Source of the DNA: Pyronema omphalodes
Lineage: Eukaryota; Ascomycota; Pezizomycetes; Pezizales; Pyronemataceae
Assembly (NCBI GenBank): GCA_024516155.1
Contig: JAJJXM010000090.1
Span: 1-64,000 of the forward strand
DNA: 64,000 bases
Reading direction: 5' to 3'
Translations under genes and position numbers: made by a program
Shown here: positions 44,432 through 57,779 of the stretch, piece after piece
Numbering within the stretch: the stretch's first letter is position 1
How the letters are laid out: each line of letters starts with the position of its first letter
Notes under the pieces: model-generated
Database searches by the model: none
Seen by the model: the letters and a program-made list of their open reading frames with translations, nothing else
Told to the model about the DNA's origin: nothing

Positions 44432-44845
44432 ATGTTCGCAGGTCTGTCTCCTTCAGAATCTCACTACCAGCAGATATCCGACTGCTTCTTCCTGACAATT
44501 CAATTGTGTCCCCACGAGACATGGCTAGACGACAGCTTCAGGAAAACCGCCGCTTTATTTTTCGGGGTATTGTAAGCACACTTTATACCTCGCATGTTCT
44601 CTTGGCTGGTACAATTGATTATCTACTGGATTTGTTTGGATTCATTTCTACGTGATTCTGAACTGCGGGTTTCGGTCCGAGGAGCTGTTGATATGGGCCG
44701 TGGATGTCTGTTTTATGGTCTGAATTAGAGTTCTTTACACCTATCATCACATTCTTTCATAATAGTGACAATCTTCTTGTTTTACAGCAGAATTTCCGTG
44801 GTGTTGGGATGGAAAGATAGAGCAGAAACAAGATTACACGAGTGA
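44432..44845 (+). CDS. Possible small two-exon gene, 65 residues (unknown)
   Basis: join(44432..44571, 44788..44845). Exon 1 reads MFAGLSPSESHYQQISDCFF, then LTIQLCPHETWLDDSFRKTA. A good GTAAGC donor and a pyrimidine-rich TTTTACAG acceptor 216 nt later keep phase and add FRISVVLGWKDRAETRLHE before a stop. Without splicing, exon 1 stops three bases past the donor. No family is recognised, and the short length makes this tentative. Confidence 0.28.
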
Positions 44846-47800
44846 TCCTGTATGATGTGACATGGGAATCACACATTCCATAACGAAGTTGCGGCTGTGT
44901 GTGGCGTTGGAGGTTACGGTGAATTTTAGTTGTTTTTTCTTGGTTCCAAGGTTATATAAAATGTCGGAAGCTTTGGATTATTGCTGACTTCATCTATGAG
45001 ATACGGCACTCATTGGAGCTCTACTTTTTCGGGTACCTATGCCTTGCAGCTATTTTCTCAAACTTTCCAATTATCTCTTGTTGTTTCAAATTGGTTGGCT
45101 CGTATACTATGTGTACAAATGTTTATTTTTTACTATTATTCATCCAACAGTAGTCTCTTTTCTCAGTCTTCCGCTGTAGCATTATCATTGTTCGAAGAAG
45201 GCTGTGGCCAACTAAAAAGAACGATTGAGGGCTTTACGGTAATGCAGCTAGCAATCGAATAACTGATTAATGCTCCAAAATGTAATCAGAAACCTTCAGC
45301 ATTGTCAATTGAGATTCAAGATCAAATTAGTACAGCGGCAGTAATAAAGGGACCAAAGAAAAATTGAGTGGTGATAATAGTAAAAATACAATCCGATGTC
45401 TCGGACGACTAATGAAGCACCAGACCGAAAGATGGAGGAACTATTCCGGTGGGTGTCTTTGCCAATACTGTACAGAAGACATGGAAATTTTCAGCTGGAG
45501 CGCCTGCAAAGCATTGGAAGCTGTAGTCACAGAAACTATTAAATGGATTTTTGTCGTAAAGCGCTAACTTTTATTATAGAAATTGTCTCCTTCTCTTGCT
45601 GCTGAAATGGATAACGAAGCCTGTGTGCATGCGTACTTGATTGTTGCTTATATGAATCATGACAGATGACTCGATCCTGACTATCTTGCTATGTTCATAA
45701 ATCACTTCAAGGCAATCTGGACATAGCATATAATAAGTATCGACTATTTGAAGAGGGGAATACTGAAATTCCTCATCCACGTTTAATTACATGTCAGCTT
45801 TTCAGACCAATAAATTTGATTTATTTCTAGATCCTGAGGGCAAGATCTAGGGCAAGCACCCGTTTTACTTTTCTCTATCTAATCCAATAGAATCCTCCTC
45901 TTCGAGAACAGCATGGTTGTCCAACATATATATCGTTCAGTAAATTCCCAAATTACTCAGAAACGGGCCCGGACAGGCTATTCTTCCTATGTCACATATG
46001 GAATTGGAAAAAATCATACAAAACGCTTAAAAATCTCAAGCAGAAAAACTCGGTCTAAGAATTCTTGATACTTCTTCTGAAGTAACCTTATAATACAAAT
46101 TAAATTCAAGGTAATTCATGGAACTTCAACCATAGGCTGTCGCCCCTGAAACACCCTCTGTGAAAAGTGAACAGGAGGAGAGACGAATAGATTGTTGTTC
46201 TTGTTATTTTCTAGTACAGTGATATCAACAGTTTAAATAATTCCCAGCTCCTTTGTCTGACTTCCTTCCAGCATTCCCCCGCGTCCTTTATTCTTTGTTC
46301 ATCTTGTCCTTGACAAGCTGCATGCACCATAATCCCCGAACAAACACACCTGTACGCAGGCGTCCTTTGACACCCTCTACCCCATATGCTCCCTGACCCC
46401 AATCCTATTATCCTAAGGAAGGCACTCTCAGTTGATCAATTCATCCAAATTCAATATCAAAAACGAAGTCGATTCTAACTTGAATAATAAGACTGGCCAC
46501 ACGCCATTGTCGTCCACAATGATACATAAAAGTATAGACGGAACGACAGAAGTGAGATTGTGGTAATTTTAGGGTACTCTGCTTGTTGTGTTGGCTAGGC
46601 TATGAATTTCAATGCAATTTCTACATCATTCAAATCCGCAGTTGAACTAAATTTTATGGGCTAAAGATTGTCTCTTCTTCGGCGCCCGGTAGCTACCATA
46701 CCAATCAATAACTATCCAGCTACCTCTAGCTAACGAACCCTCCTTCCCCCCATCTAGTCATTACAACACATCACACATCGTAACAATTCAAGAATACGAA
46801 GGAGTACCAATGTTTAATCATACTCAGAAAAAAAAAACAAGTCATAACATACCTCAGTCCCTCTCTATTAACAAATTACCGGCATCCTTTAAGATCCACG
46901 TGGCACACGCACATCCTTCTAACTCCATATGCCGCACTCAAACCAAGCCGACGATCTTCCATTTTTTCCACCTAGACATGGTATATGTATATGGTGCTAT
47001 GTACCACAAACCATACATGTATTCATAAGCGAATTCTGCCGATCCAAGGCTGAAGTTACACAAGTGCCACCACTAATCCCCCCCTCCCGCTCCTCCCCCC
47101 CCTGTGCAATTCGGCCGCGTTCGTTTACATATCATCATTAGCGCAACCACACTAACTCCATAAGCCTATTGCCTATCGAGTGACATACGATGCATTATAA
47201 TTCTCCGAAGCGAAGGCTCCGAAGCTTATCTGTATGACACTATAGTTTAGCGCGAAGATCTCGGAGACGCCGAAGCCATCGGAACTCGGAAGCTCCGATC
47301 GGCGGTGTGGCACTGTTGATTCATGCCTGTATGTACCGGATAGATAGACTATGGATCGAAGCTTTTTTGCTTTTCTAGAAGGATTTTTTGTGGGGGCTTC
47401 TTATGAGGCACCATATGCTATCATACGTTTGGTGCTATGGTGCATACTTACTTACATACATAGCCGAATACGGGTTTACAATCTTTCTAGGTACGAAAAA
47501 AGTAAAGCGCTGGGTTTAGTTACGTAGATAGTTAAATGCTACGGATGTGGGGTTCGGGTGGAAATATCCCGTTGGAATGCAATGAGATTGGGAATGGAGA
47601 ACCTACACAAGGGTGTGTGGATGAAGGATTTCTTGTCTTTTGCTTTTTCTTCTTCTTTTTTTTCTGCCTCCTGCTTTTTGCTTTCTAATGACAGTTGTTT
47701 TTATATCATCCACATAAAGAGTACAGTAGGTGGATATACCTCGGAGATAAAGGTGTAAATATGTATGTAATAGGAGTCATTGGTTCCCGGAAAGTGGTGC

Positions 47801-50800
47801 TAGAGAATTAGAAATTATGTAACATTATTGCTTACCGAGTGCTGACCACCCGGGTACCTAAGTAGCTTCATACACCCGGATCAAAAAGCCGGCTTTTGTT
47901 GCTATCTGCAATTTGGAAATTTGGAACTTACCAAACCTTGAGTTTTCGTATTGTACAAGCACATATTTGCTTTTTCTTTTCGACAACCGCAAGCCGAGGT
48001 ATGACGTTATGACGTTTATGATTTTGGCATTTTCTATATCTCTTGTACACCGAGATTGTAGAATACATATATGTATACGGATCTACGAAAGAAGAATATG
48101 CATGAAAAAGCCTTTTGGCTTCAAGCTTTCATAAACACGACAGATAGTTAGATATAGATTGAGGTCCAAAAACTTGCAACAACTTTCCATTAGATTATCG
48201 CAATTTAGCTCAGGGATATTCACTGACAATGTACATCAGCTAGGCATATATGCACATATTTCCCTTCCTCCTCCACAAAAAAAATGCAGTAAATACACCA
48301 AATGAAACCTCTCTCTATTACCGGCCAGTCGGCCAGTCATACCAGCAACCCCCCTCCTCACCCCCGTGGTTTTAGCTATGTATCATGACAGTATCATTAT
48401 TAAGCACAAAAAAGATACTTCGTTAAACACTTCCAAACCTGGTAATTTTGTAATCCGAAATAAAATTTGGGGGCGGCAAGCATAGGAGATTTAATTAGAG
48501 AATACCGATACAGTCGAGGTTTTAGCATTTTCTGGGTTTTTACAATGTGCTGGTAGAGCATTGTTGTGAAGTCTTGGCCTCGATTTGGAATATGTAAATA
48601 CGATATGCACACGCCTAATCAAATCAAAGCAAAGTAAAGTAAAACAAAAAGAAGCCTAGCTCAAACAAAAAACCATGGTAGCATATCCTCACAAGCCGCA
48701 CCACCATCTATGGTATACAACATGAGATAGCCACCATATATTATATATCAGTAACCAATGATCTTTTGAAGTTACCGAGTGTAAGTAACTAACATGAACC
48801 GATTAAGAGTCTATAGCTCCATTCGGTGATGTATCCGAACGCTGGTGCCATGTATGAAGGGTCTTAAAGTTTAGGGTATCCGTAAAGTACACCATATGGT
48901 AGTACACCCCGGATTTGAAAGAAAGGTAACCTAACTTACCCGAGATTTCTCTTTTAACGAATCAAAGAATGCTTAATTAACCACGCGGGATAGTAACCGA
49001 GGGAGAGATTTCCTGCTACCTGCATATTATGGCCTTGTCTTGTCTTTTCTTGTCTGATTATGGTAAGGAGAGATAAGCCAACCTACGATCTCCACCAGAT
49101 ATAGCATGGCGTTATACATAAAGGTGAAAGATCTCTTTTCTTTTCTTTCCTTTCTTGTTACCTACCTTCCCGATATGTCCAGTATCTGATCTTGAAAGCT
49201 AAGCTAAGCTAAGCTTAACTTTGGTAGACGTCCCGAATCCCGAAGGATCTGAATCGCGTGGCTTTTTAGCTGGGGGGGAAACAACGCCGGCCGTCGGTCA
49301 ATGTACCGACCGGCGGCTGTGGTCTGTATGCCACCATATCGTACAAGTACAGGCAACCAGATGGTACTATATATAAATGTAAATAGACCGGGATATTTAT
49401 GGTAGCCCACTACCTACTGCTGTGCCGAATCTATATAAGACTCCTGGATAGGGCTGAGGAAATACATTTAGTTAAAGCATCTGAGAAATGAAGTGCAATG
49501 ATATAGCGACTGTAGATGAAGATACAGGGGAGATTTCTGAGGATTCATACATACATGCCTGTACATACATATATAGAGATGCTGAGATTTGCCCTTGATG
49601 GATTAGGAATGGATGGAAAATACTCGGATTTCTTTCCGGGGGTTCTCCTCAAGCGCTTTAGAAGATGAACACATACGGCATCAAATTTCCACGTTTTTGA
49701 CACATGGAATCAAGCTGGGGGGTTAAGACTTTTCATGGGTGTTTCTGGTATTTTTTTTCTTTGCTTTTCTTTTTGATTCAGGTACCATATTAAATGAGAA
49801 GACGTAGTCTTTGATTAGCTACCCGAGAGATTAATGGATGGCGTCGACAGAAGCAAATTTCTGCCTTTACACAAGGCATCATGCAGAAATTGAAACCAAC
49901 ATCGGTGTTAATCTCTATCTAATCATCTGACTGTTTCCTATACTCCTATTTTGTCACCTCCAACCCCATCGGAAGAAATTCTAAAGTAATTCACTTTCCT
50001 CTCTCTTCGCAGCACAAATCCGATCCCGATCATCGGATGTCAGGGTCTACTACATACGGCTCATTATTCTATGGTGTGATTATGTACCGTTTATCTTCGC
50101 GACATTTTTCGAGTATCTCGTATAACATTACACAGCCAAGTCGTTAAATATTTTCCCGTAATGAGCACTTTTATCGGTGGCTTAGTTGATGTGCAGTAAT
50201 TTTTGTAACACGAGTGATCGCTGTGTGTTTATGATGTTTTTCCGCGGGTGCACAAGAAGATTATTTATCATTTATGACCAGAATGGAAGGAGTTGCTGTT
50301 ACGAGGACTTAGACACATCATCACCGTATTATTTTGCGCATGGTATATATTCCGCGTCTCCCTCCAATTATCAAAAAGTGTAACTATGTAGCTATAGTCC
50401 TTCCCAAACAGGACAAAGAACAACACAACGGGTATATATACCACAAGAAGTTTTCAGCAGTATTACCATGACCTCAAAGAGGCGAAAAGAAAAAATCTAT
50501 ACTCCAACCAGGCAAGAGAAATTGTTCAAAAAATTTCCACAACAAATATTCACTTTTCACTGCGCGCGCGTGTGCACTTTGTTACGAGGTTTAGGTATGT
50601 TGCACCGTACATACCTTCACGATGACGTACATAGTTCAACCCAACCCGTGTCACTATGCCATATGGCGGTGGTGGTGTCCATCCATAGATCTAGATTGCC
50701 GATTACCCGCTCTAGACCTCCCCCTTACCAAGATCTGGCCGACGGCGCCGCTAACTGGAAAATAGGTTTAGCGCCCGTAAAAATCCTCCGTGAGCTTCGG

Positions 50801-52837
50801 TGTCTTCGGTGCATTTTTTCGCAATCGAAATATGGTGCCAGTTTGTAGATTAGAGGTCTCTTCATTTCTCCTGATGTTGACTTTCGTCATAATTTTTATT
50901 TCCTACGTTATGGTACGGAGTACTAATAAACCCGTCAAAATGAAAGCCTCCTCTGTATGAAATACAAATTTCATTCAGTTATCAAGGCCACGTGCGATTT
51001 ATCACTCGGGGCTGGTACCACGGAATTAGGAGTTAAGGATTTAAGAATCCAAGACTCCAAGCTTCGCCGAGTGACGTATGGTGTAATGCAATGCATAAAC
51101 TGCATCTTTCCATCGCTTCTTCATCAAACAAGCCTCCTCAGAAGAGAATAGCCGCCTACACTGTCGTCGCACCGTTACCGGGTCTTTTGTCTCAGCTCAG
51201 CGGTGTTTTCGTATGTATGTAATGCCTTTATAATTACGCTAACTTGAAGCCTTGGACAACCTGCATATGTTCCTCCCGTGAAGAAATTCCCTTTGCACAA
51301 GGTGGTGGACTCTTGAGGGTCTTTGACAGTTTCCATACATGTAATAAATATGCAGCTAGAGTTTTAGCCGCGAATCATATGTTAGCTTTATTTTCCAGGG
51401 GGTGTTCGCCGGTTCGAGGGGTGTCGCGACTCGCGAGCTGCTGGAACGTTTTTGGTGGTGGAGTTAAGGATTTGGGATGGGATGGCTAAGGAATAAGGTT
51501 ATTTTAGCATCATTTTGCCGCTCAAGTTCCGTTGCAGGATGTCTCTCTCTGTCTCTAGCTACATACATAGCACCATAGCTATATGTATCTAGTCCAAGTA
51601 CAGCAGACGGATCTATTGGATTGGTCGGTGTTTGAACTCCGCCACATCCCACGGACCACCCGGAAAGCTCCCCGGTATTTCATCATTCTTTATCCTATCA
51701 AATCTCCTCATTTAGGGTCCCTTTTCTTTCCCCTCTCCAAAATCCTTCGCCCAAAATGTTCGAGATCTGCAGGTTTTATAAGACATTACGACTGTAACAA
51801 TCCGATGCACCCCCGGATCCTTCCAGAATCGGGCCGTAGCTGAACTTTCGATTACTGATTTTCACGTGCTTAGAAAGCTAGGGAGAGCTTTCGCGAAGGT
51901 TACACAGGTATCTTGAACCGTTATAAAGAGGCTCTTCGGGGGCTCGGCGGACGGGACGGACATGGTAAAGCTCTTTTTAAATCCCCTTTGTGGAACCTAT
52001 CGTTTCATGAGACGGAGTCCGGATGGACGAAGGAGAGGATCGGAACTCTCTAAAATGAGGAGACGAAAAAAAAGGCGAGGCGGAGAAAAAAAAAGCGAGA
52101 AAATACCGCGCTATGGTTCCGATGAAAGTGCTGGTGCTTGGAGGCTTGAAGCTACGGAGGATGATGATGATGCACATATGGTGGTGTAATTTTGATGAGA
52201 GGTATGTAACAGAAGAAACTCCGTGGTGAGGTAACATATGGCTCCATAGCATCACACTTCATGCAGGAGGTTTTTTTGCTCCTTGCTTCCTCTGCATCAT
52301 GTCTGCATCGTGCATAATTATTCAATGCATATGCTACGCCACAACATCACCACTGCTTTGATATGTACATATGTACATACGTACATGCTTTGCTGACATT
52401 ACAGCAGCGTGCCAAAAATAAAGCTGTCAAAGTTTGTTTCGACATTGACATATGGTGTATCAAAGCAACAAATCACATCGAAGAAAAAAAATCAGTATCA
52501 AAATCACGATAAAGCATTGGTTGATGAGGCAGAGAATATTTTGTTCCGAAAAGAGGAAGGAAAAAAACCACATTTTGTTATCCCTCAAAATTATAACGAA
52601 CCCAATCCAAAATAAAAATAAAAACAAACCCCAAATCCTAGATAATCCCAAAAATAAATATATAAAAAAAGATCCCCCAACGCCTTATTTGCCGATTTTG
52701 ACATAATTTGTTAACGCCCACCCAAGATATAATATGAAAAGTCAAAACAAAAGAAAAATACAAAAATTTGTATATGGATGTGATATGATGAATGCCGTTT
52801 TTGAAACATACTGGAAGTGAAAGTCGGAATTTGAACT
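44846..52837. other. Gene-poor 8-kb stretch
   Basis: I see no supported gene on either strand. Open frames are short and lack splice-linked partners I could trust. The words TATGGTGC/GCACCATA recur (about 46995, 47413, 47430, 50831, 51567). The right end holds the 3' flank of the F-box gene. It could contain non-coding RNAs or long regulatory sequence, but nothing in the sequence shows which. Confidence 0.4.
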
Positions 52838-54301
52838 TTATGAAATGGTGGCAGGTGCTTTGCCTTTGCTGTCTTCTGATGATGCTGAAGTTGAAGCCGA
52901 CGATGTAGATGATGAAGAAGAGGAAGAGGATGAAGAAGAAGAAGAAGCCGATGACTTGTATGACGAAGAGGTCGCAGGTCTTTTATCTCCACCACTTGAT
53001 TCCGCCTCTTTTCCCTCTGTAGCTTTCTCTCCATCCTCCCCTCCCAGCCTTTCCCCCAAACTCGGATCCGTTCCCAAGAACTCAATATACCTCCTATAAG
53101 CCCAAACACCTGCACCCTCCTCCTTCGCATCTGTAACAATTTCCAACGATCTCCCCTCCATCTTCAACCTTTCCTGCAACTCCCTAACCTCTCCAAGCAC
53201 CAACCTTTCACACCCCTCAACCCTTAACACACCCAGTTTCCCAGACGCAGGTAGCTTCACCAGTTCATTCAACCAAGTAACCTTCACCTCTCCTAGCCCT
53301 TGCATAATAAGATTCTCAATACACCCCGGAAATTTCTTACACAAAAAATTCCTCAACGAAGTCCTAGAAATCCTATTACAACCCGAGATATTTAGCGTCT
53401 CCAAAACCTTCGCATCAGATACCGCACGGAGAGTTCCATCCGCCACAGCACTATGAGAAATATCCAGATATTTTAACGTAGCATGATGTTGCTTCATCAA
53501 CATCACAATGGCCGGTGTAGTGACCGGACTATGTGAAAGATCCACATGTACCAGACACCTTGTTTGGGAGCGACGGAAATGAGATTCCAAAAAATGGGGC
53601 AGCAGTGGAACGGTTTGAAGTTGCAGATGCGATAACATTGGAGCCGCGCTCAGGAAATGGAGAAGCGCGGTGGTATGGTCTTGGGATAGGTTCGTGGGTG
53701 AACATAGCGTGAAGCTTCGACAGGTTCGTAGACGGGATATCAACGAGGTCGCTGTGGATGGGTTGAAAACTTTGCTGCTTAAAGCACTGAGATCTAAGGA
53801 CCGCCAGAGTAATGGATCAGAGGCGAGGTAGTACCACTGCGAAAGGAAATGTCAGTGAGGGGTTCATCAGGGTGGTATTGGTGGGGAGATGGTCACCTCG
53901 CGGCAGACGGAGGTGCTTTGCGCGAGCTCGTGGGTGGTAAGGTAGCTGAGGATTCGTACGAGGATTTCGGTGGGGAGAAGACGGATCAGGTTGGAGGACG
54001 GTTGTGTGGGTCGGATGATGTGTTTTGATACTGTTGTTGGGCTTGCTATTGGTGATGGTGATGGGGATTTTTTTCTATACGTCGTCGTCGTCGTCGTCGT
54101 CGCTGGTGATGCTACTGATACTGCTACTGCTGCGTCGCTGTTCGTGGTTGTCGCTGGTTGTGTTGCTGCTGCTGCTGCTGGTTTCGTAGGTGATGCGCTG
54201 CGGCGCCTCTCGTCTCGTCGGCGATCATCAGCTCGTCGATAAACTCCAGGTGCCGATCGAGTTATGCTCGTCGTCGTTCTAGCATCTGCCATTGTATCCA
54301 A
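52838..54301 (-). CDS. F-box / leucine-rich-repeat-like protein, two exons
   Basis: complement(52838..53836, 53897..54301), 467 residues (or three fewer from the second Met, MADARTT). F-box proteins link substrates to the SCF ubiquitin ligase through Skp1. Exon 1 has a basic, Ala/Thr-rich disordered N-terminus (RRADDRRRDERRRSASPTK), then the F-box at residues about 107-150, IRLLPTEILVRILSYLTTHE and LAQSTSVCRE, which continues across the splice as WYYLASDPLLWRSLDLS. Exon 2 carries LRR-like segments (LKYLDISHSAV, VLETLNISGCNRIS, LGVLRVEGCERL) and an acidic/Ser-rich tail with a run of Ser. The 60-nt intron (GTGACC donor, CGCAG acceptor) is phase 0 and splits the F-box at a natural point. The substrate is unknown; it is not assigned to a named yeast F-box protein. 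Confidence 0.88.
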
Positions 54302-54894
54302 ATCCTTCTTTTGAAATATATCTCAATTTCTTCTCTTCTCTGCCTCCTTCTTTTTCTTCCCTTTTCGTTATTCTTTTCGTTTTTCTTCCAACAAAATGAA
54401 TGTTGTTGTTGTTCTTGTAAATATTCGTCAGTTGGCGGGGGAGGATGTGTCGATAGAACGAGTGACTGTTGTTAAGAATCGATTATCCTTTTTTCTTTAA
54501 TGCCCGCTGTGTACTGTGATAGAAATCTGTGTTCTTTTTTATTTATTTATTTTCGTTTCTTCCGAGAGGGGGACAGAGGAGAAGTAATATGGATTTTTGT
54601 TCGAGTGGTTTCCCTTTGTTGCACCCAGGCCAGCAGGGGGTGGGAGGTTAATGTTCGATGGGAGGGTTTGGGGGGGGGAGGGGGGGTGTGTGTGGAGGTT
54701 ATTCGGGGCTTTAAAGCTGCCGCGTTACTTGCACTCACACTACCGGTGTTAAAGCGACTTATGGTACTTTGGGCTGCAACGCAAGAACCTGGGAAGGTAA
54801 AAGTGAACGTCTAGCGATTAATGCTTGCAAATCCATTGTACAGTACTGCCCTGCTTCCTCATCACAACTTTGAGATGTATACAAGCTGGCAACC
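54302..54894. promoter_or_regulatory. F-box gene upstream region
   Basis: This is non-coding. T/C-rich sequence at 54300-54400 is typical of a fungal 5' UTR/promoter on the minus strand. A G-rich patch (GGGGGGGGGAGGGGGG) lies at 54670-54686. Confidence 0.4.
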
Positions 54895-55140
54895 GTGGAC
54901 AAAGGTATCTCGTGGTATCTTGTGGTATCTCTAATAATAACCATCTTAATAATCTCCTACGACTGCCACCGATGAGATATCTCGTGGTATCTCTAATAAT
55001 AATTATGATACACGTAAACTCCTACAACGGCCATGGAAAGGATACCTCATGGTATCTCTCTCAACGGCCATGGATAGAATATCTAGTGGTATTTCTCTTA
55101 CAAACGCCGCGGATATGATATCTCCTCTACACTACTGCCA
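54895..55140. repeat. Imperfect 60-70 bp tandem repeat (GGTATCTCTAATAATAA)
   Basis: About four degenerate units contain CTCGTGGTATCTCTAATAAT, CCTACGACTGCCACCGATG and CAACGGCCATGGA variants. No gene is seen. Confidence 0.75.
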
Positions 55141-55815
55141 CCGGAAGTCTCTAGTTACATACCAAGAGTATGTAGTCCTGACAGACATGGATTTTGTTTG
55201 TCCGCCAAAGTCAGGTAAGGCTGAGGCAAGTACATATCATAACCAACACTGCTTTCCACGTAAGCTGAGAATTCTTGATTGGTTATCTAGCGAGGCCTTC
55301 GGAACCTCTCTTTCCTGCAGCTTCTCTCGCTAGATGCTTGTGTTAGCATGTAGGCGAAAAAACAGAGTTGTCTGCTCCTTACCATTCCAAGGGCAACGGA
55401 TTCATCGCCGGCCTGGGAAAACCAGCCAGAGAGCCAAGAGAGCGTATTTTAGCCGATGGTGCAGAATTATATGTGCTCTCAAGAGAGCGGAGACACGCGA
55501 GGGAGGAAAAAGCAGTATGTCTGTATGTATTGAACCCGAGTGCATGGCTAGTTTGATTTATGATGGAAATTTCAATGTTTGTAAATCCATACGTAAATAC
55601 ATAGTCCAGTTCGAAAAGCAACATCAGAAACAAACTTCAATAAAATAAACCCACCACAACTTCTCAACTCAGCAGGGCAAATCAAAGCTCGGATGCTCCG
55701 ATATTCAAGCTCTCCGCGCAGGTGCCCACAGTCTCTCACAATTCTTCTGCACTTCATACAAATATTCTCAGTGACTTTGTAGGAACCGTCATCGTCATCT
55801 AAACATTTCTCATAG
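55141..55815. other. Intergenic stretch
   Basis: No gene is supported. Several overlapping short frames occur on both strands, including a minus-strand one at 55572-55865 that could be a further exon of the hypothetical gene at 55816-56256, but I could not find a splice pair that keeps phase. Confidence 0.35.
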
Positions 55816-56256
55816 CTATTGCGTAGTTTGGCATGTGTAATGCTTCCCCTTCCCCACCCCGCCAATAATATATTCTAACCGTTGCGTCCTGAGGGGGTAT
55901 CGATCGACACATTGCTCTTGTGCTCCTCGAGATGCCGGTAGCACGTAACACAAGCAAGGGTCTCGCCATAACCTCTGATTGGCCATTTTAACGAGCACCC
56001 GATGCCTGCTGCCCCATTGGTGAGAATATCCGTTCACTCGTTTCCAGAACTTTGGTGCACGCATGCTACACAAATGAGCAAGAAGCCTCAGCAAAGACAC
56101 CTCACGAGTGAGCGAACAAAGTGCTCGCCTAATAACGAACCGAAAGCCCTCATAAACTTCACGATACGCGTCAACTCCCAATGCGATCACCTGTGACATT
56201 GCAGAAGCCTCCGAGAATGCAGCAAGGGCGTAGCGAGAGGATATATCGAATTTCAA
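55816..56256 (-). CDS. Hypothetical protein, 146 residues (tentative)
   Basis: A single frame starts MKFDISSRYALAAFSEASAM and continues SQVIALGVDAYREVYEGFRF then SLTREVSLLRLLAHLC. Composition is protein-like, with a helical N-terminal part and several Trp/Cys. It lies 158 nt beyond the tim21 stop on the same strand. I recognise no family. The last 20 residues (GKGKHYTCQTTQ) may be read-through of an unrecognised intron. Confidence 0.32.
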   Translation of the reverse strand: MKFDISSRYALAAFSEASAMSQVIALGVDAYREVYEGFRFVIRRALCSLTREVSLLRLLAHLCSMRAPKFWKRVNGYSHQWGSRHRVLVKMANQRLWRDPCLCYVLPASRGAQEQCVDRYPLRTQRLEYIIGGVGKGKHYTCQTTQ

Positions 56257-56413
56257 TTTCCATTGGGTTTTCGTTGGTCGAAAATTTCAAAAGAACGAAA
56301 CACACGCGCGTATATCATCCTAATAAGAAAAGAAAAAAAATTTGCACCCTCGGGTTCTCAAACATGCCCCTAGGTTAAACATTGCGATTCGTCAAGATGT
56401 CACAGACATCTCG

Positions 56414-57545
56414 CTACCTGCTCCATCGTACTCCCAGGAAACCCCGCTTGCTTTCACCGTGCTGTCGTGTATCGTCGGCATTTTCCAAATACACTCTACT
56501 CTTGCCTTGAATCGGTTTCAGCTTTACAAAGTCCGACAAATTCCGGCAAAGTCTGACAAGGTCTTACAAAGTTCCCGGAGTGTCCACAAATGTCTCGAAG
56601 AACTCCGAGGAAGAAGCCCTGCAGCTCGGAGATAAAGGAATAAACATACCTGGAACATCAAGGTACAAATATCTATACTCATACTCGTCCTCACCCGGCC
56701 TCTTTGCACAGTGTAAATGAACTGTGCCTTTCTCAAGATCTCCCTCAACATAAAACCGCATTCTCAGATGCTCAACCCCGTATTTGTCTGTATTAGCGGT
56801 AGCCCTGTTTTCGTCAGCCCGGTTACCACCATAACCAAGAGATTGAGATATGGCATACGCAATCGGCCGGTTACGTGCCCACCGGTTGTAGGTTTCCTCT
56901 CCATAAGCTTTTATTTTGCCATCACCAAGGAGCGCCTTACATCGGGAGTCACTGTTGACTGTTTATTATCTCTATTAGTCTTTGCCGGGTAAGGCTAGCT
57001 TTTCTGACGTGGATGATGAAGGCAAGTATGGGCTCACCTCGATCAGCCGCTCTGTTAAACCAATTTGTTACCGAATCCGGGGCAATAATTTCCAAGTAGA
57101 CAAACGTAACAATACTTCCCTACGTAGCATATTTCTATCAGCCCTTAATCGATGCTTCTAGCCTCCAAGACCAAATATCAATATCCAATATCTGATCCGC
57201 AAAGCCAGACTTCCTCCTCCTCCAATCCGCTTTCATACCCGCCAACTTACGTACCGTAACCGCAAGCCCCAGCAGAATAGTCAGAGAGTTGAATCCAACG
57301 CTGGTACTTCTAACTATCTTCTGGCCACCAGACAATTCTGCCCATCTCCTAGAGCTTACGTCTCCACGAACAGTGACTTGTTGAGGTTTTGGCCCATTCG
57401 ATGACGTAGAGGCGGTGCTGGCGGTGCTAGCGAGGCGTAGCTGGCAGGCGTGTGATAGTCGCCGGCGTAAGGTTGCAGATAAGGCTGCTGCTGAGAGCGA
57501 TCGCGCGCCGGTGAGGGGTAGCATAGTTGGTAGTGGGGCTGGCAT
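56414..57545 (-). CDS. tim21: Tim21, TIM23 presequence translocase subunit
   Basis: complement(56414..56505, 56650..56958, 57038..57119, 57255..57545), 257 residues from the Met chosen here. Tim21 sits in the inner mitochondrial membrane and links TIM23 to TOM and the respiratory chain. MLPLTGARSLSAAALSATLR and the following Arg/Ser/Ala-rich stretch look like a presequence. RRWAELSGGQKIVRSTS precedes a TM formed across the first splice (TILLGLAVTGSIVTFVYLEI). The intermembrane-space domain follows: APDSVTNWFNRAADRV, CKALLGDGKIKAYGEETYNR, WARNRPIA, EHLRMRFYVEGDLEKGTVHL, YRYLYLDVPG and GKSRVYLENADD, ending GFLGVRWSR. Introns are 135, 79 and 144 nt, and all phases agree. The frame is open upstream to an ATG at 57779 (335 residues), so the start is not certain. 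Confidence 0.92.
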
Positions 57546-57779
57546 ATCACGAAGCGTCCGAAGCGTCAAAGCCGAACAATCGCGAAGCTTGCTGTAACTG
57601 GTCGGAAGAAGCGAGTAGTGATGTGGTCTCCGCGAACAGACTGCACGACGTAACGACGGAAACAGACGGGCTGGGCGGCGTGGGAATACTGACGGCGTAG
57701 GTTGGAGGTGGAATGCGACGCTGCTCCACCGGTTGGATACACCCGACGAGAAGTTTCCGAGAATTATGCGCGAGAGCAC

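Noticed and set aside
55572..55865. Minus-strand frame with CMKCRRIVRDCGH as an extra exon of the 55.8-kb hypothetical gene
   Set aside because: The only plausible short intron (GTGGGG..CAATAG) does not preserve phase.
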